Assembly: GCA_905182475.1 (NCBI GenBank)
Contig: CAJJBR010000031.1
Span: 1 to 52,330, forward strand
DNA length: 52,330 nt
Source of the DNA: Akkermansiaceae bacterium
Lineage (GTDB): Bacteria; Verrucomicrobiota; Verrucomicrobiia; Verrucomicrobiales; Akkermansiaceae
Reading direction: 5' to 3'
Program-made: the position numbers and the translations under genes
In this document: piece by piece, positions 35,916-44,563 of the stretch
How positions within the stretch are numbered: position 1 is the stretch's first letter
How the letters are laid out: every line of letters begins with the position of its first letter
Notes under the pieces: model-generated
Told to the model about the DNA's origin: nothing
Database searches by the model: none
Seen by the model: the letters and a program-made list of their open reading frames with translations, nothing else

Positions 35916-36253
35916 TTTTCTTCTCTCATGACTTTTCCGCCGAGGGAGAGAATCATCGAATTGGCTTTGGCGGCTTCGGCGTTGGGGATGTCTTCGAGGC
36001 GGACGTAGATTTGGGAGAGGGCAGTCCAGGCTAGGAGGTCGTTTGGCTGGAGTGTGGTGGCCTGCAGGGAAGCTCCGAGGGCTTCTTTAACTTTGTCGGT
36101 TTTCAGGAGCACCATGGAGAGGGCGTGCCAGGAATCAAAGTGGGTGGGATCGAGCTCTACGCATTTGCGGTAGAGGACGGTTGCTTCTTCGAGTTCGCCG
36201 AGGGCTAGGTGGCCGGAGGCGTCGTCGAAGGTTTCTTGGATCGCTTCGCTCAC
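35906..36253 (-). CDS. TPR-repeat protein
   Basis: A 115-residue protein of about three tetratricopeptide repeats: SGHLALGELEEATVLYRKCV, then PTHFDSWHALSMVLLKTDKV, then NDLLAWTALSQIYVRLEDIP. TPRs mediate protein-protein contacts; the partner is unknown. GTG at 36253 is chosen; an in-frame TTG at 36262 lies inside a leader repeat. It lies between the PpiD-like gene and metG on the same strand. The final codons AAC CGC GAA TGA come from the repeat at 35807-35915, so the C-terminal ENRE is repeat-derived. Confidence 0.75.
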   Translation of the reverse strand: MSEAIQETFDDASGHLALGELEEATVLYRKCVELDPTHFDSWHALSMVLLKTDKVKEALGASLQATTLQPNDLLAWTALSQIYVRLEDIPNAEAAKANSMILSLGGKVMREENRE

Positions 36254-36283
36254 AAATTTCAAACTTTAAATTTTAAACCTCAA
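36252..36283 (-). repeat. AAACTTTAAA-family leader repeat upstream of the TPR gene
   Basis: AAATTTCAAACTTTAAATTT then TAAACC lies at the very start of the TPR gene, overlapping its possible TTG start. Confidence 0.75.
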
Positions 36284-36312
36284 GGAAGAGGTTGGGGGCA
36301 AGGCTTGTGAAA

Positions 36313-36332
36313 AAGGGGTTAGGAAACCCCTT
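36313..36332 (-). terminator. Terminator of the PpiD-like gene
   Basis: AAGGGGTT (36313-36320) and AACCCCTT (36325-36332) form an 8-bp stem. On the minus strand it is followed by a T-run, 8 bases after the stop of the gene ending at 36340. Confidence 0.75.
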
Positions 36333-36339
36333 CTCCATA

Positions 36340-37983
36340 TTATTGGCGGTATAGCTGCTGGATGTCAGCGGCAACGCTTTTGGCGTCGAGCCATGAGGAG
36401 AAGGCAGTGAGTTTGTTGCGTTCGGTGGCGCTTTGGACGCGGGCCTCGACGGTAGCTTGGGCATTTTCCTGTTTCACGACTTCGCGGCTGACGACGTGGA
36501 CGATGAAGGCGCGGTCAGACTCGATCACTGGCTCGGAAAGGGATCCGGGATTGATGTGTTTGGCGGCGTCGAAGAGGTTGGAAGGGATCTTGGTGGTATC
36601 GCCCTGGTAGGAGGAGGTTATTTCCGGGAGGCTGACGGTTTCGTTGGTCATCCCGGCTGCCTTGGCGGCTTCGTCGAAGGTTTTGCCTTCGGCAACTGCT
36701 GCTTTAATATCTTGGTTGGCTTTCTCAGCTGCTTTTGTGAGTCCGGCTGCAGCTTTGTCTGCGATGAGGCGGGCGCGTGCTTCGGCGCGTGCTTCGTCGA
36801 AGGTCTGGACGCGGACTTCTACAGTTTCCTCCAAGCGGGCGATGAGCCACTCGTTTTCACCGATCGCGATGGCCGGGGAGATTTTCGAGAAAGGATCGGC
36901 AGTTACTTGCATGCGGAAAAGCTCGTCTGCGGCGATGCCTCGTGAGCTGGAGGAGCGGAGCGGGGCGTTCAGTTCATCGGGAGCTTCGGAGAGCGCGAAA
37001 AGTTCGGTGGTTTTCAGTTCCCAGCCGTCTTCTTCGGCGAGTTTGTCAAAGGAGAGGTTTTTTTGGCTCTCCAGCATGTATAGGAAATTGTCAACTTTCG
37101 CGTCGGCTTTGAGCTGTGCCTTACGGCGTATGTCGGTGAGCGTGGCTTCGCGGTCGGCCTTCTTCGTTTCGTATTCGGCCTTGGCTTCATCGGTGGCGTC
37201 GGCAGCTGGAGCGGGGATTTCTGCTGGCACTTCGACTTCGACTGGCTTGGCGGTGAGGTAGGTGAACTTGCGTTTTTCAGGAGTTTTGAAGGCGTCTTGT
37301 ACCGTTTCCCAGTAGAGTTTAATTTCTTGGTCGGAGGGTTCGATTTTCGCCTCGATGGGGTCGATGTCGATACGGGCGACGTTTACGCTGATGCGTTGGC
37401 TGTCGAGAGCGATGGTTTTGGCGAGCACTTCCGGGTTGGTGGAAAGACCGGAGCCGAGGATGTCGGCGAGCTTCTCCTGGGTGAGGATGTCGGAGACAAG
37501 CTCGCGGAGGTCGCCTTCCGTTAGTCCGAGGCGGCCGATCCTTTTTTCAATGAAGTTCCGGTATTGTTCCTGGGAGAAAGCGCCGTCCGGGCCGGTGAAG
37601 GCACGGAGTTTGCGGATAAATGAATCGATTTCCTCAGCGCCCGGGTAAACGCCGAACTCTTCTTTCGCTGAGCGGAGCAGGATGCGGTTGGTGAAGAAAT
37701 TTTCCTCTGCCTGTTCTTGGGACTTGGCGTTTCCTGCGAGGGTGATGAGAAAAGGGTAGAGGCTGAAGTCCCCGGATTGCATCAGGGATTGGGTTAGCTC
37801 GTAGGCAGTGGAGCCGATTTTACGGTATTCCTTGTCCGTATAGTTACGTCCCTCAACCTTGAGGTATGGTGCTCCTCCTTGGGACGCCCGTATGGAGCTG
37901 GTGTCCATAAACAAGAATCCGATGAGGACGAGGACGATGATGACGATGATAAGTCCGGTGTATTTGCGAAGGTGTTCGATCAT
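36340..37983 (-). CDS. PpiD/SurA-like periplasmic folding factor
   Basis: A 547-residue membrane-anchored protein. A single N-terminal helix (residues ~10-27, TGLIIVIIVLVLIGFLFM) is followed by a SurA_N/PpiD-like helical domain (about 60-220, with AFSQEQYRNFIEKRIGRLGL and TQEKLADIL). A charged Ala/Glu/Lys stretch and a C-terminal region with parvulin-like spacing follow (AAVAEGKTFDEAAKAAGM and then PSNLFDAAKHINPGSLSEPV). No convincing PPIase active site is visible, so a chaperone role for exported proteins is more likely than isomerase activity. First gene of a likely PpiD-TPR-metG series. Confidence 0.75.
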   Translation of the reverse strand: MIEHLRKYTGLIIVIIVLVLIGFLFMDTSSIRASQGGAPYLKVEGRNYTDKEYRKIGSTAYELTQSLMQSGDFSLYPFLITLAGNAKSQEQAEENFFTNRILLRSAKEEFGVYPGAEEIDSFIRKLRAFTGPDGAFSQEQYRNFIEKRIGRLGLTEGDLRELVSDILTQEKLADILGSGLSTNPEVLAKTIALDSQRISVNVARIDIDPIEAKIEPSDQEIKLYWETVQDAFKTPEKRKFTYLTAKPVEVEVPAEIPAPAADATDEAKAEYETKKADREATLTDIRRKAQLKADAKVDNFLYMLESQKNLSFDKLAEEDGWELKTTELFALSEAPDELNAPLRSSSSRGIAADELFRMQVTADPFSKISPAIAIGENEWLIARLEETVEVRVQTFDEARAEARARLIADKAAAGLTKAAEKANQDIKAAVAEGKTFDEAAKAAGMTNETVSLPEITSSYQGDTTKIPSNLFDAAKHINPGSLSEPVIESDRAFIVHVVSREVVKQENAQATVEARVQSATERNKLTAFSSWLDAKSVAADIQQLYRQ

Positions 37984-38014
37984 GGCGCGGTGGCTGGGAG
38001 CGGAGAGTTAAGAT

Positions 38015-38047
38015 GGGAAACTTTAAACTTTAAACCCTAAACTTCAA
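38015..38047 (-). repeat. AAACTTTAAA-family leader repeat upstream of PpiD-like gene
   Basis: GGGAAACTTTAAACTTTAAA then CCCTAAACTTCAA lies 32-64 bases upstream of the ATG, the same words as upstream of metG and ftsY. Confidence 0.8.
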
Positions 38048-38071
38048 CGAATGAGGGGATGGAAAGAGGAT

Positions 38072-38101
38072 GGGGGGGGTGGGCGATGGGGAGAGTGGGG
38101 G
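38072..38101 (+). other. G-quadruplex-capable G-run cluster
   Basis: Four G-runs (8, 3, 4 and 5 G) are separated by loops of 1, 4 and 5 bases in the 145-base gap between the PpiD-like gene and the secreted hypothetical. It meets the simple G3+N1-7 rule on the plus strand. Confidence 0.6.
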
Positions 38102-38128
38102 ATCCGGGACAAAGGGGAAGATCTGAAA

Positions 38129-38797
38129 TCAGTCTTTCGCCCGCTCCCTCGATCTCCCTTTCGCCCGCTCATCTTCAATTCCTTCCCAGACCAAGTGTGG
38201 GCTGGCGGGCGTGTGCCCGGGGTCGTATTTTTCACCGAGGCGGGTGAGGGTGTCGGAGATGGGGTGTTTGGTGGGATCTGGGGTTAGGTTTAAGATAATG
38301 AGGGCTTCGCCTTCCCCAGCGAGGGTGATTGTCCCTTTTCCGTCGTCTGTGATGTCGGACTCGTAGGGGATGATCCAGGCGTGGGCGCGGGTTTCTTTTC
38401 CGGTGAGGATGAGCTGGCGGCGGTCGTGGATTTTTACGGGGTCTTTGGAAACGAAGCGGGCAGTGAAATGGACGGGGCCGGGCTGGTCGGCGTGGACGTG
38501 GATGAAGATGCAATCCGACTCTGTGCTGGTAAGGACGGTGCGGGTTAGGGTGGTTTTCCCGAGAAGGTGGGTGGAGGTGAGGGATTCTCCTTTTTCGGGC
38601 TGATTTTTAAAGTTTTCCGGGGTTTCCTTTCCAGAGAGCCAGTCGATTCGGAATTTCACGGGCGCGTCGCTTGCTTTCACTTTTGCGGTGAGAATGGTGG
38701 ACGTAGGGGTGTTTTCGATCTCGCAGGATAGGCGCGCGGTGGTGAGGGGTTGGGCGGCGGCCATACCTGCCAAGAGGATGAGAATGAGGATGGCCAT
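38129..38797 (-). CDS. Secreted hypothetical protein
   Basis: An unrecognised 222-residue exported protein: MAILILILLAGMAAAQP is a signal peptide with cleavage near AAA-QP. The mature part is beta-rich (LSCEIENTPTSTILTAKVKA, HFTARFVSKDPVKI) and could be one or two immunoglobulin-like domains. The C-terminus RAKGRSRERAKD is a charged direct repeat. The frame also opens 24 bases upstream with codons from a word-like repeat (GAACATCGAACATTGAACG on plus), so ATG 38797 next to the signal peptide is preferred. No function can be given. Confidence 0.6.
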   Translation of the reverse strand: MAILILILLAGMAAAQPLTTARLSCEIENTPTSTILTAKVKASDAPVKFRIDWLSGKETPENFKNQPEKGESLTSTHLLGKTTLTRTVLTSTESDCIFIHVHADQPGPVHFTARFVSKDPVKIHDRRQLILTGKETRAHAWIIPYESDITDDGKGTITLAGEGEALIILNLTPDPTKHPISDTLTRLGEKYDPGHTPASPHLVWEGIEDERAKGRSRERAKD

Positions 38798-38938
38798 GGG
38801 TGAAGATGGAACATCGAACATTGAACGTCAAATCCTTGGCTTCCGGCAAGATGCCGGAAGAACGGCCTGGCGCAAGATGTGTCAGCTATCTGCCACGCGG
38901 AGCTTGCGGAATTATGGATTCGCATGAATGCTCTGTGA

Positions 38939-40825
38939 ATGAATTTGCGTTGGCTAAATGCTTTGCTGTGGGGGAATTCGGTCGCTCTGGCTTGGATGTG
39001 GGGACTCGGGCTGTTTTTCAGCGTGCAGATTTCCTTTATGTTCGGGATGAACGGGCTGCTGATGTTCGCGATCCCTAATGCCTTCGGTCTCATGCTATTC
39101 GGCGTGCTGACCGAGATGGTGGCGAAGCGCCATCCCGGCGGGAACGAATCGTTGGCTCTGTTTTTCGATAAATTCGCCAAGCCCTTCCGTCTCATCTTCT
39201 ATATCTACCAGATTGTTGCGCTCTCGCTGACGGTCTTCGCTCTCGTGAAATACCTTTTCGTGCCACTGCTTGGGACGATCGAAGGCTTTAACGGGAATGG
39301 AGTGGTGGCACTGGCTGTGACCATGACGGTATTTGTTCTGCTCGCCGTCGGCTGTCTGTTTGGTGAAGAGTTCGGCATTCGGAAAATCAAGGCCGGGCAC
39401 GCGTTGCTTGGAGGGTTGCTTTTCATCTGTATCCTCGTGGTGCTTTTCTCCCTCGGCGGGACATCGATAGGTAAGGGCAGCGAAGGACTGGGGATGGAAA
39501 ATGGCTACACTTACAACCGTTTCTGGGGGCTGGCGGTTCCACTTTTCGTGGGGCTGCTCTTCGGGCCGTGGTTAGATCTCCAGCACTGGCAGAGGGCGAT
39601 CCAGATCCATAGGGAAAAAACCTCGATCCGACTCAGTTACATTTTCGGCGGCCTGATCTTCTTCTGCCTGCTGATTTTCCACGGATACCTCGCCATGTGG
39701 GTCATGGGCAATGCGAAGGACAGCTTCGCCCTCGCTACCTCCAAGCTCGATGATCTGGTCTATGGCCACCACATTGTCGTGCAGTATTTCTCTAGCGGAT
39801 TTTCCGGTAACTCATGGATACCCGCTGCTTACTTCGGCTTCCTCGTGATTTCCATCCTGACCACCCTGGATAGTGGTTATGTTTCGCTGAAATGGTTCTT
39901 GGAGAAAAACGTCGAGAAGAGCGAGAACATGCTCCTATCGATCATCCCGAAGCAGATTGTTTCCTCTCCTATCCCCACTTTCCTGATTGTCGCAGTGGTC
40001 ACACTCATCGGGTATTTCGCGAAGTTTGAGCTGGAGTATTTCATGGTGTTCTTCGCTTCGTTTTTCGTGGGCTACGCTGCGCTGGCGATCGCCCGGTGCT
40101 TCGTGCCGAACAGCCAGCAACCGCTGCCGCAGATCCGGATGTTTTCCATGGCCTGCCTCTGCCTGGTTATCTTCGCCTTTGGCTACATGGTGGATCAGAA
40201 CGCACTGATGTATGTCGGTTCGCTCCTGCCGCTGGTCTACGTGGTATGGCTCGTCACGACCACGGACTTGCTCCGTCTCGTCACAGAAAAAGCAGGCGAG
40301 GTGATGGATGCTGCAGCGGAAATTCCTGCGATCAAAGCGATTGCCAAAACTGAGCAACCGGCCCGCACCGAAGTGGCCGCTCCTGTTTCCGGAGGCACCC
40401 ACGATGTAGCGGGTCACTTCGAGGGGAAATGGTTCGTCTATTCCATGATCGCCACTTATCAGGACACGAATTCCGTCGGGAACGTCTATTTCGGAATGTA
40501 TCCGCTGTATGTCGGTAAAACCCGTGAACTGTTCTTCAATGCTGCGATGCCGGATTTTGATCTGAAGAGTACGAAGTTTTACATCCTCACCAGATCCTTT
40601 GAGCACAAGTTCGTCCGTGAAACCCGTGAGTTCGACACCATCACGGTTAAAATCAAGGTGAAGGAGACGAATCGGAAATTCTGCACTCTGGAGCACCAGA
40701 TTTTCGGATCCGAGGGGCAGCTTCTCGGAAAAGGCCAGCAAAGCCTGCTCTTCGTTTCCTCAAAGGACTACGGTCTGCTGGATATCCCGCCGGAGGTTTA
40801 CACGGCGTTTATCAAATATCTGTGA
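38939..40825 (+). CDS. Membrane transporter fused to a hotdog thioesterase-like domain
   Basis: A 628-residue two-part protein. Residues ~1-460 hold about 12 hydrophobic segments in the style of sodium:solute symporter / APC-fold carriers (NAFGLMLFGVLTEMVAKRHP, PLFVGLLFGPWLDLQHWQRA, SILTTLDSGYVSLKWFLEKN). After an Ala/Glu/Pro linker (~460-490), residues ~500-628 look like a 4HBT hotdog acyl-CoA thioesterase: GNVYFGMYPLYVGKTRELFF, TRSFEHKFVRETREFDTITV, LEHQIFGSEGQLLGKGQQSL. Either part may be inactive. The fusion suggests transport of, or regulation by, an acyl compound. Start ATG 38939 is followed directly by a hydrophobic segment. Confidence 0.7.
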   Translation: MNLRWLNALLWGNSVALAWMWGLGLFFSVQISFMFGMNGLLMFAIPNAFGLMLFGVLTEMVAKRHPGGNESLALFFDKFAKPFRLIFYIYQIVALSLTVFALVKYLFVPLLGTIEGFNGNGVVALAVTMTVFVLLAVGCLFGEEFGIRKIKAGHALLGGLLFICILVVLFSLGGTSIGKGSEGLGMENGYTYNRFWGLAVPLFVGLLFGPWLDLQHWQRAIQIHREKTSIRLSYIFGGLIFFCLLIFHGYLAMWVMGNAKDSFALATSKLDDLVYGHHIVVQYFSSGFSGNSWIPAAYFGFLVISILTTLDSGYVSLKWFLEKNVEKSENMLLSIIPKQIVSSPIPTFLIVAVVTLIGYFAKFELEYFMVFFASFFVGYAALAIARCFVPNSQQPLPQIRMFSMACLCLVIFAFGYMVDQNALMYVGSLLPLVYVVWLVTTTDLLRLVTEKAGEVMDAAAEIPAIKAIAKTEQPARTEVAAPVSGGTHDVAGHFEGKWFVYSMIATYQDTNSVGNVYFGMYPLYVGKTRELFFNAAMPDFDLKSTKFYILTRSFEHKFVRETREFDTITVKIKVKETNRKFCTLEHQIFGSEGQLLGKGQQSLLFVSSKDYGLLDIPPEVYTAFIKYL

Positions 40826-40955
40826 GACCGGTGGGTAAACTCGAATAATCCGACTTTTTCGGTCTGGTTTGGGTGGGACGGATTTCCACACCTGCCTGAC
40901 CACAGTTTCTAGTTACACCCTTGCAAGCTCCCCCTGTTTCTTCAGAATCCTGCGC

Positions 40956-41258
40956 ATGGAACATCACGTGTATTTTTGGCTGAAGGATGAGTTTAAAAAC
41001 GAAGTTGGCCGTGTGCGGATGGAGGCAGCGCTTAACGAGTTGGTGAAATCAACGAACGTCTCGAAAGCTCATTGGGGAAAGCCTGCGCCGACTGCGGAGC
41101 GCCCGGTTACCGATCATTCCTGGGATTACGGAATTTCCTTCCACTTTGATACGATGGAGGCTCACGAGAAATACCAGAAAGCCGATCCCGTGCACGATGC
41201 ATACTCCGGCGGGAACAAGGAGATGTGGGCGAAGGTGATGGTTATGGACCTTGCCTGA
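40956..41258 (+). CDS. Dabb-like (stress-responsive A/B barrel) protein
   Basis: A 100-residue single-domain protein of the dimeric alpha/beta barrel type: MEHHVYFWLKDEFKNEV starts with the family's beta strand and His, followed by KSTNVSKAHWGKPAP, YGISFHFDTMEAHEKYQ and DPVHDAY. Members range from stress proteins to small cyclases and oxygenases; no specific reaction can be inferred. ATG 40956 is chosen because upstream codons are not conserved in style. Convergent with ispH, 16 bases apart. Confidence 0.8.
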   Translation: MEHHVYFWLKDEFKNEVGRVRMEAALNELVKSTNVSKAHWGKPAPTAERPVTDHSWDYGISFHFDTMEAHEKYQKADPVHDAYSGGNKEMWAKVMVMDLA

Positions 41259-41274
41259 TCTCCCGTAGGCTACA

Positions 41275-42486
41275 TCATTGATCGAGTGTCTCGCCGCGCA
41301 GGGTGAACACCTTGCGGACGGTATCCTCGATGAGGTTGTTCGGGCAGGAGGCACCGGCAGTGAGGCCGACGGTGATGTGCTCTTTCCCGGCGAAGATACC
41401 TGCATAGTCCGATGTGGCTTCCTGTTTGTGATGGAGATCGTAGTGGACGATGAGACCCAGGGATGTGATCTGGGAGGCATCCCGGATGAAGAAGGTGGGG
41501 AGTTCTTTTTCGCCTATCTCGACGAGGTGGGCGGTGTTCGAAGAATTGTAGCCGCCAACTACGAGCAGGAGATCCATTTTAGTTTTTAGCATCTCGAAGA
41601 GCGCGTCCTGCCGCTCTTGGGTGGCTCCGCAAATGGTATCGAAGACAGAAAAGTTCTCCGATGACTCGTCGCGGTCGGAAATTGCTTTTGCGAGGCGTTT
41701 CTGGATTTCCAGGGTCTCGCTTTTCAGCATGGTCGTCTGGTTGGCGACGCCGATTTTTTTCAAGTGGATGTCTGGGTCGAATCCGTCTTCGTAAGAAGCT
41801 TCGAAGCGTTTGAGGAAGGCGTCTTTGTCGCCGCCGTTGCGGATGTAATCGCAGACGAAGTCGGTATCGGCGAGGGTGAGGATGATGAGGTAGTGACCGT
41901 CCTTATTTCCGCCGAGGGCGCGGGATGCGGTGGCTCGGGTTTCCTCATGGTTTTCCTTTCCATGGATGATGGAGGTGATGCCGTCCTTTGCGTATCCGCG
42001 CACCCGCCGCCAAACTTTCATGACATCGCCGCAGGTGGTATCGACGGTGTAACAGCCACGTTCCTCGATTTTCTCCATGAAGGAAGTCGGTGCGCCGAAT
42101 GCGGGGACAATGACTACGTCTTCGGGCGTGAGTTCGTCATAGGTGGCATCGATCTTTTTCCACGGCAGGGAAACGATGTTCATTTCACGGAGGTGCCGGT
42201 TCACATCCGGGTTGTGGATGATTTCCCCGATGAGGAAGATTCGGTTCTCGGGAAATACTTTCCGGGAAGCGTAGGCGAGGTCGATGGCGCGCTCGACCCC
42301 GTAGCAGAAGCCGAAATCCTGGGCGAGGAGGAGGGTGGTGTGGCCGCGCGTGATTTTCCCGCCCGCATCCCTGATTTTCTCGACGAGGGAGGACTGGTAA
42401 TGGACGGCCACCTCTGCGGAGACGAGCTCCATCACATCCGGACGGCGGACGTTTATTCTCGGGCGTTTTTTTGCGGGCGCGGACAT
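41275..42486 (-). CDS. ispH: 4-hydroxy-3-methylbut-2-enyl diphosphate reductase
   Basis: A 403-residue [4Fe-4S] enzyme, last step of the MEP isoprenoid pathway, making IPP and DMAPP. The three cluster cysteines are in DFGFCYGVERA, VDTTCGDVMK and GASCPNNLIEDTV. The first catalytic His lies in GEIIHNPDVNRHL. It is about 90 residues longer than E. coli IspH, with an N-terminal extension and internal insert, as in plant and cyanobacterial enzymes. ATG 42486 is chosen over an in-frame GTG 15 bases upstream. A TTTCTGG-type word repeat precedes it. ispD of the same pathway is at 45953-46612. Confidence 0.94.
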   Translation of the reverse strand: MSAPAKKRPRINVRRPDVMELVSAEVAVHYQSSLVEKIRDAGGKITRGHTTLLLAQDFGFCYGVERAIDLAYASRKVFPENRIFLIGEIIHNPDVNRHLREMNIVSLPWKKIDATYDELTPEDVVIVPAFGAPTSFMEKIEERGCYTVDTTCGDVMKVWRRVRGYAKDGITSIIHGKENHEETRATASRALGGNKDGHYLIILTLADTDFVCDYIRNGGDKDAFLKRFEASYEDGFDPDIHLKKIGVANQTTMLKSETLEIQKRLAKAISDRDESSENFSVFDTICGATQERQDALFEMLKTKMDLLLVVGGYNSSNTAHLVEIGEKELPTFFIRDASQITSLGLIVHYDLHHKQEATSDYAGIFAGKEHITVGLTAGASCPNNLIEDTVRKVFTLRGETLDQ

Positions 42487-42560
42487 GGGAGTAACAGACA
42501 CCAGAAAGCAGAGGCCAGAAACCAGAAAATGCGGAAGCTCCCCGAAGTGCGGCGCTTCAG

Positions 42561-42715
42561 TTATTTCTTTAGGGAGGACAGGTAGGCCACGAGATCCCGG
42601 ATCTGGCCTTTCTTGAGGACGGTGCCTTCGAGTGAATGGTTGAAACTTTCCGCATAAATCTTGCCGTGATCGGCATTCCCATCACCGTCGCGGTCTTTAA
42701 TTACGCCGATTATGA
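42561..42715 (-). pseudogene. Remnant of a PVC-type membrane-bound dehydrogenase gene
   Basis: A short frame reads VIKDRDGDGNADHGKIYAES then FNHSLEGTVLKKGQIRDLVA then YLSSLKK and a TAA. The first part matches the DxDGDGxAD calcium-like stretch of large secreted PVC dehydrogenases. The last part matches their extreme C-terminus (LKKGxIRDLVAxLxSLK). In full-length proteins these lie many hundreds of residues apart, so an internal deletion left only the two ends. Confidence 0.55.
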
Positions 42716-43402
42716 GCGTTCATGATCCCGTGACGGGCACCGGAACGGTAGCGCAAGCAGTAGGTAGAGCACGAGAGCCAGTCCCTGCATCGCAAAGAGA
42801 TACAGCGGCCATGCTCCGAGGTGGTCGATGAGCGAAGGATTGTCTGGTGGGCGAGAGGAGAAAGCGAAGTTGGTTTTCAGGGCGGTGTTCACTGCGAGGG
42901 AAAACGTGTGGTAGAGGATGGAGATTCCGAAAACCTCCAGCGGGGATCTCCACCAGGGCGTCTTGGGTCGCCATTTCAGGACAATGGGAATGTAGAGCGC
43001 CGCAGCCACGATGGCGAAGTGCTGGATGAAGAAATGGATAAACGGCAGTGAAGGCGGGCCGATGCTGATCGCCGGTGTGAGCAGTGCCTGGGTGGTAGCG
43101 GCGATGCCCCAGAAATACGTCAGCGTGAGCAGGATAGGCTTCCGCGTGAAAAGTGCGAAGCCCGCGACGATGGCGGCAAGATCACAGAGATGAAGCGGAA
43201 GGACATTGTCCAGCGCGACCGGATACCCACGCCACGCAAATAAAGCGAACGGATAGGATGCGAGACACAGGAATGCGATGATAGCGGTGACGAAGCGCTG
43301 GTTTTTCTCCGATCGCTTTGCGAAAATAATCAGCCCCGCCGTGATCGAGAAACCGATGGCGAGGGTGATGTAGTGGGTGGAAGTGAAGGGGTGGAAATGC
43401 AT
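42710..43402 (-). CDS. TIGR02206 / YwaF-like integral membrane protein
   Basis: A 230-residue membrane protein with six or seven hydrophobic segments and the family pattern LPLHLCDLAAI around residues 70-80 and YFWGIAATTQALLTPAISIG around 95-115. The family is of unknown function. The stop falls in the dehydrogenase remnant, so its last residues (CRCPSRDHERS) may not be original. A 28-bp repeat identical to one upstream of gatB lies 8 bases upstream of the ATG. Confidence 0.8.
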   Translation of the reverse strand: MHFHPFTSTHYITLAIGFSITAGLIIFAKRSEKNQRFVTAIIAFLCLASYPFALFAWRGYPVALDNVLPLHLCDLAAIVAGFALFTRKPILLTLTYFWGIAATTQALLTPAISIGPPSLPFIHFFIQHFAIVAAALYIPIVLKWRPKTPWWRSPLEVFGISILYHTFSLAVNTALKTNFAFSSRPPDNPSLIDHLGAWPLYLFAMQGLALVLYLLLALPFRCPSRDHERS

Positions 43403-43410
43403 GGAAGTAA

Positions 43411-43438
43411 AAAGTGCCGAGTGATCAGTGATCAGTGG
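43411..43438 (-). repeat. 28-bp leader repeat, copy 1
   Basis: The sequence containing CGAGTGATCAGTGATC is identical over 28 bases to 52200-52227. It lies 8 bases upstream of the TIGR02206 gene start; the other copy lies 13 bases upstream of gatB, in the same orientation. Confidence 0.9.
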
Positions 43439-43468
43439 GAGAGGGTCGATTTTAATCGGCCGGGAATG

Positions 43469-44482
43469 TTACGTTCTTAGTTGGATCAGAAAGTATTTCC
43501 CGGTTTTCTTCGAGCCTCTTTTCTCGATCAGTCCGGCTTCCAGAAGAGGGTTGAGCACGTTCATCGCTCCCTGTTTCGAGAGCGAAAGTAGATCCCAGAT
43601 TTCGGTGGGAGCCAGCGATCCGTGATCTCGGAGGAGGAGGAGGAGTTTTTCCTGCTGCGGTGTGAGGGTCAGCCTGGGCACGCCTTTGCTTTGGAATTCT
43701 CGGATGCGGAGCCATACCCGTTCCAGGGTCTGGTGGAGTCCTCTCGCGCAGTATTCCAACCATTCGGAAAGGTCTTCCCCGCCGCGCCGCACCTGATCAA
43801 GCGCCGCGTAGTAGCCGAGCCTGTCCTCCCAGTAGTATTCGTCGACCGAAAAGATGTGGTGGGTGTCGAAGCCGCGCCGGTAAAGCTCCCATAGCGAGAG
43901 GGCGCGTCCGGTGCGGCCGTTGCCATCGGCGAATGGGTGGATGTCCTCGAAGCGGTAGTGCAGAATCGCCGAACTCAGGATGGGGGAAATTTTCGGGGCT
44001 TCGTCATTCCACCAGGTAAGTAACTCGAACATCAGCGGTGAAACATCGGCAGGGTTGGGAGGAAAATGATCCCCGACCCGCACGCCAATGGTGCGATAGC
44101 TCCCTGCTTGTCCCTGATCCATCACCTCGCCGGCGAGGATCCTGTGGAGATCGAAGAGATGTTCGTGACGGATTTTTTTTAGAAACGAATTTTTTTCCAC
44201 ATAACGCAGGCCGGCGAAATAGTTCGTCACTTCGCGGGTGGAGCGGGGATCGTAGGCGGCAAGCTCAAGGCCCTCCTCAAGAGCGCGCACTTGGGCGAGG
44301 CTGAGTGGATTTCCCTCGATGGCAGTGGAGGCGTGAACGTTTCTCGTGCGGCTGTCTTTCTGAAGCGCGGGAATCCATTGCAGGTCGATGGACGCACCCT
44401 GGATCCGCTCGCGCAGCGAGGCGATCTCCTCCACGTGGGAGAGAAGACTGGAGCTGATTGAGAAAACGGGTTGGTAGCTCAT
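43469..44482 (-). CDS. Fic family protein (class II)
   Basis: A 337-residue Fic-domain enzyme, expected to transfer AMP or a related nucleotide to a protein hydroxyl. The catalytic motif HPFADGNGRTGR is at residues 182-193. The self-inhibitory helix motif S-x-x-x-E-G (STAIEG, 52-57) lies N-terminal, as in class II Fic proteins. A C-terminal winged helix (about 275-335, TPQQEKLLLLLRDHGSLAPT) suggests DNA binding or autoregulation. No separate antitoxin gene is adjacent, consistent with built-in inhibition. Target unknown. Confidence 0.9.
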   Translation of the reverse strand: MSYQPVFSISSSLLSHVEEIASLRERIQGASIDLQWIPALQKDSRTRNVHASTAIEGNPLSLAQVRALEEGLELAAYDPRSTREVTNYFAGLRYVEKNSFLKKIRHEHLFDLHRILAGEVMDQGQAGSYRTIGVRVGDHFPPNPADVSPLMFELLTWWNDEAPKISPILSSAILHYRFEDIHPFADGNGRTGRALSLWELYRRGFDTHHIFSVDEYYWEDRLGYYAALDQVRRGGEDLSEWLEYCARGLHQTLERVWLRIREFQSKGVPRLTLTPQQEKLLLLLRDHGSLAPTEIWDLLSLSKQGAMNVLNPLLEAGLIEKRGSKKTGKYFLIQLRT

Positions 44483-44563
44483 CGCGTGATGAGTAAAGTT
44501 TAAGTCAATCTATGGGTCAAGTAGATAAGTCAATTGTGAGTCAACTTTGCAGTTCGAGCGGCA

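Noticed and set aside
43469..44482. Fic/antitoxin two-gene toxin module
   Set aside because: The inhibitory S-x-x-x-E-G motif is in the same chain and no small adjacent antitoxin ORF is present.
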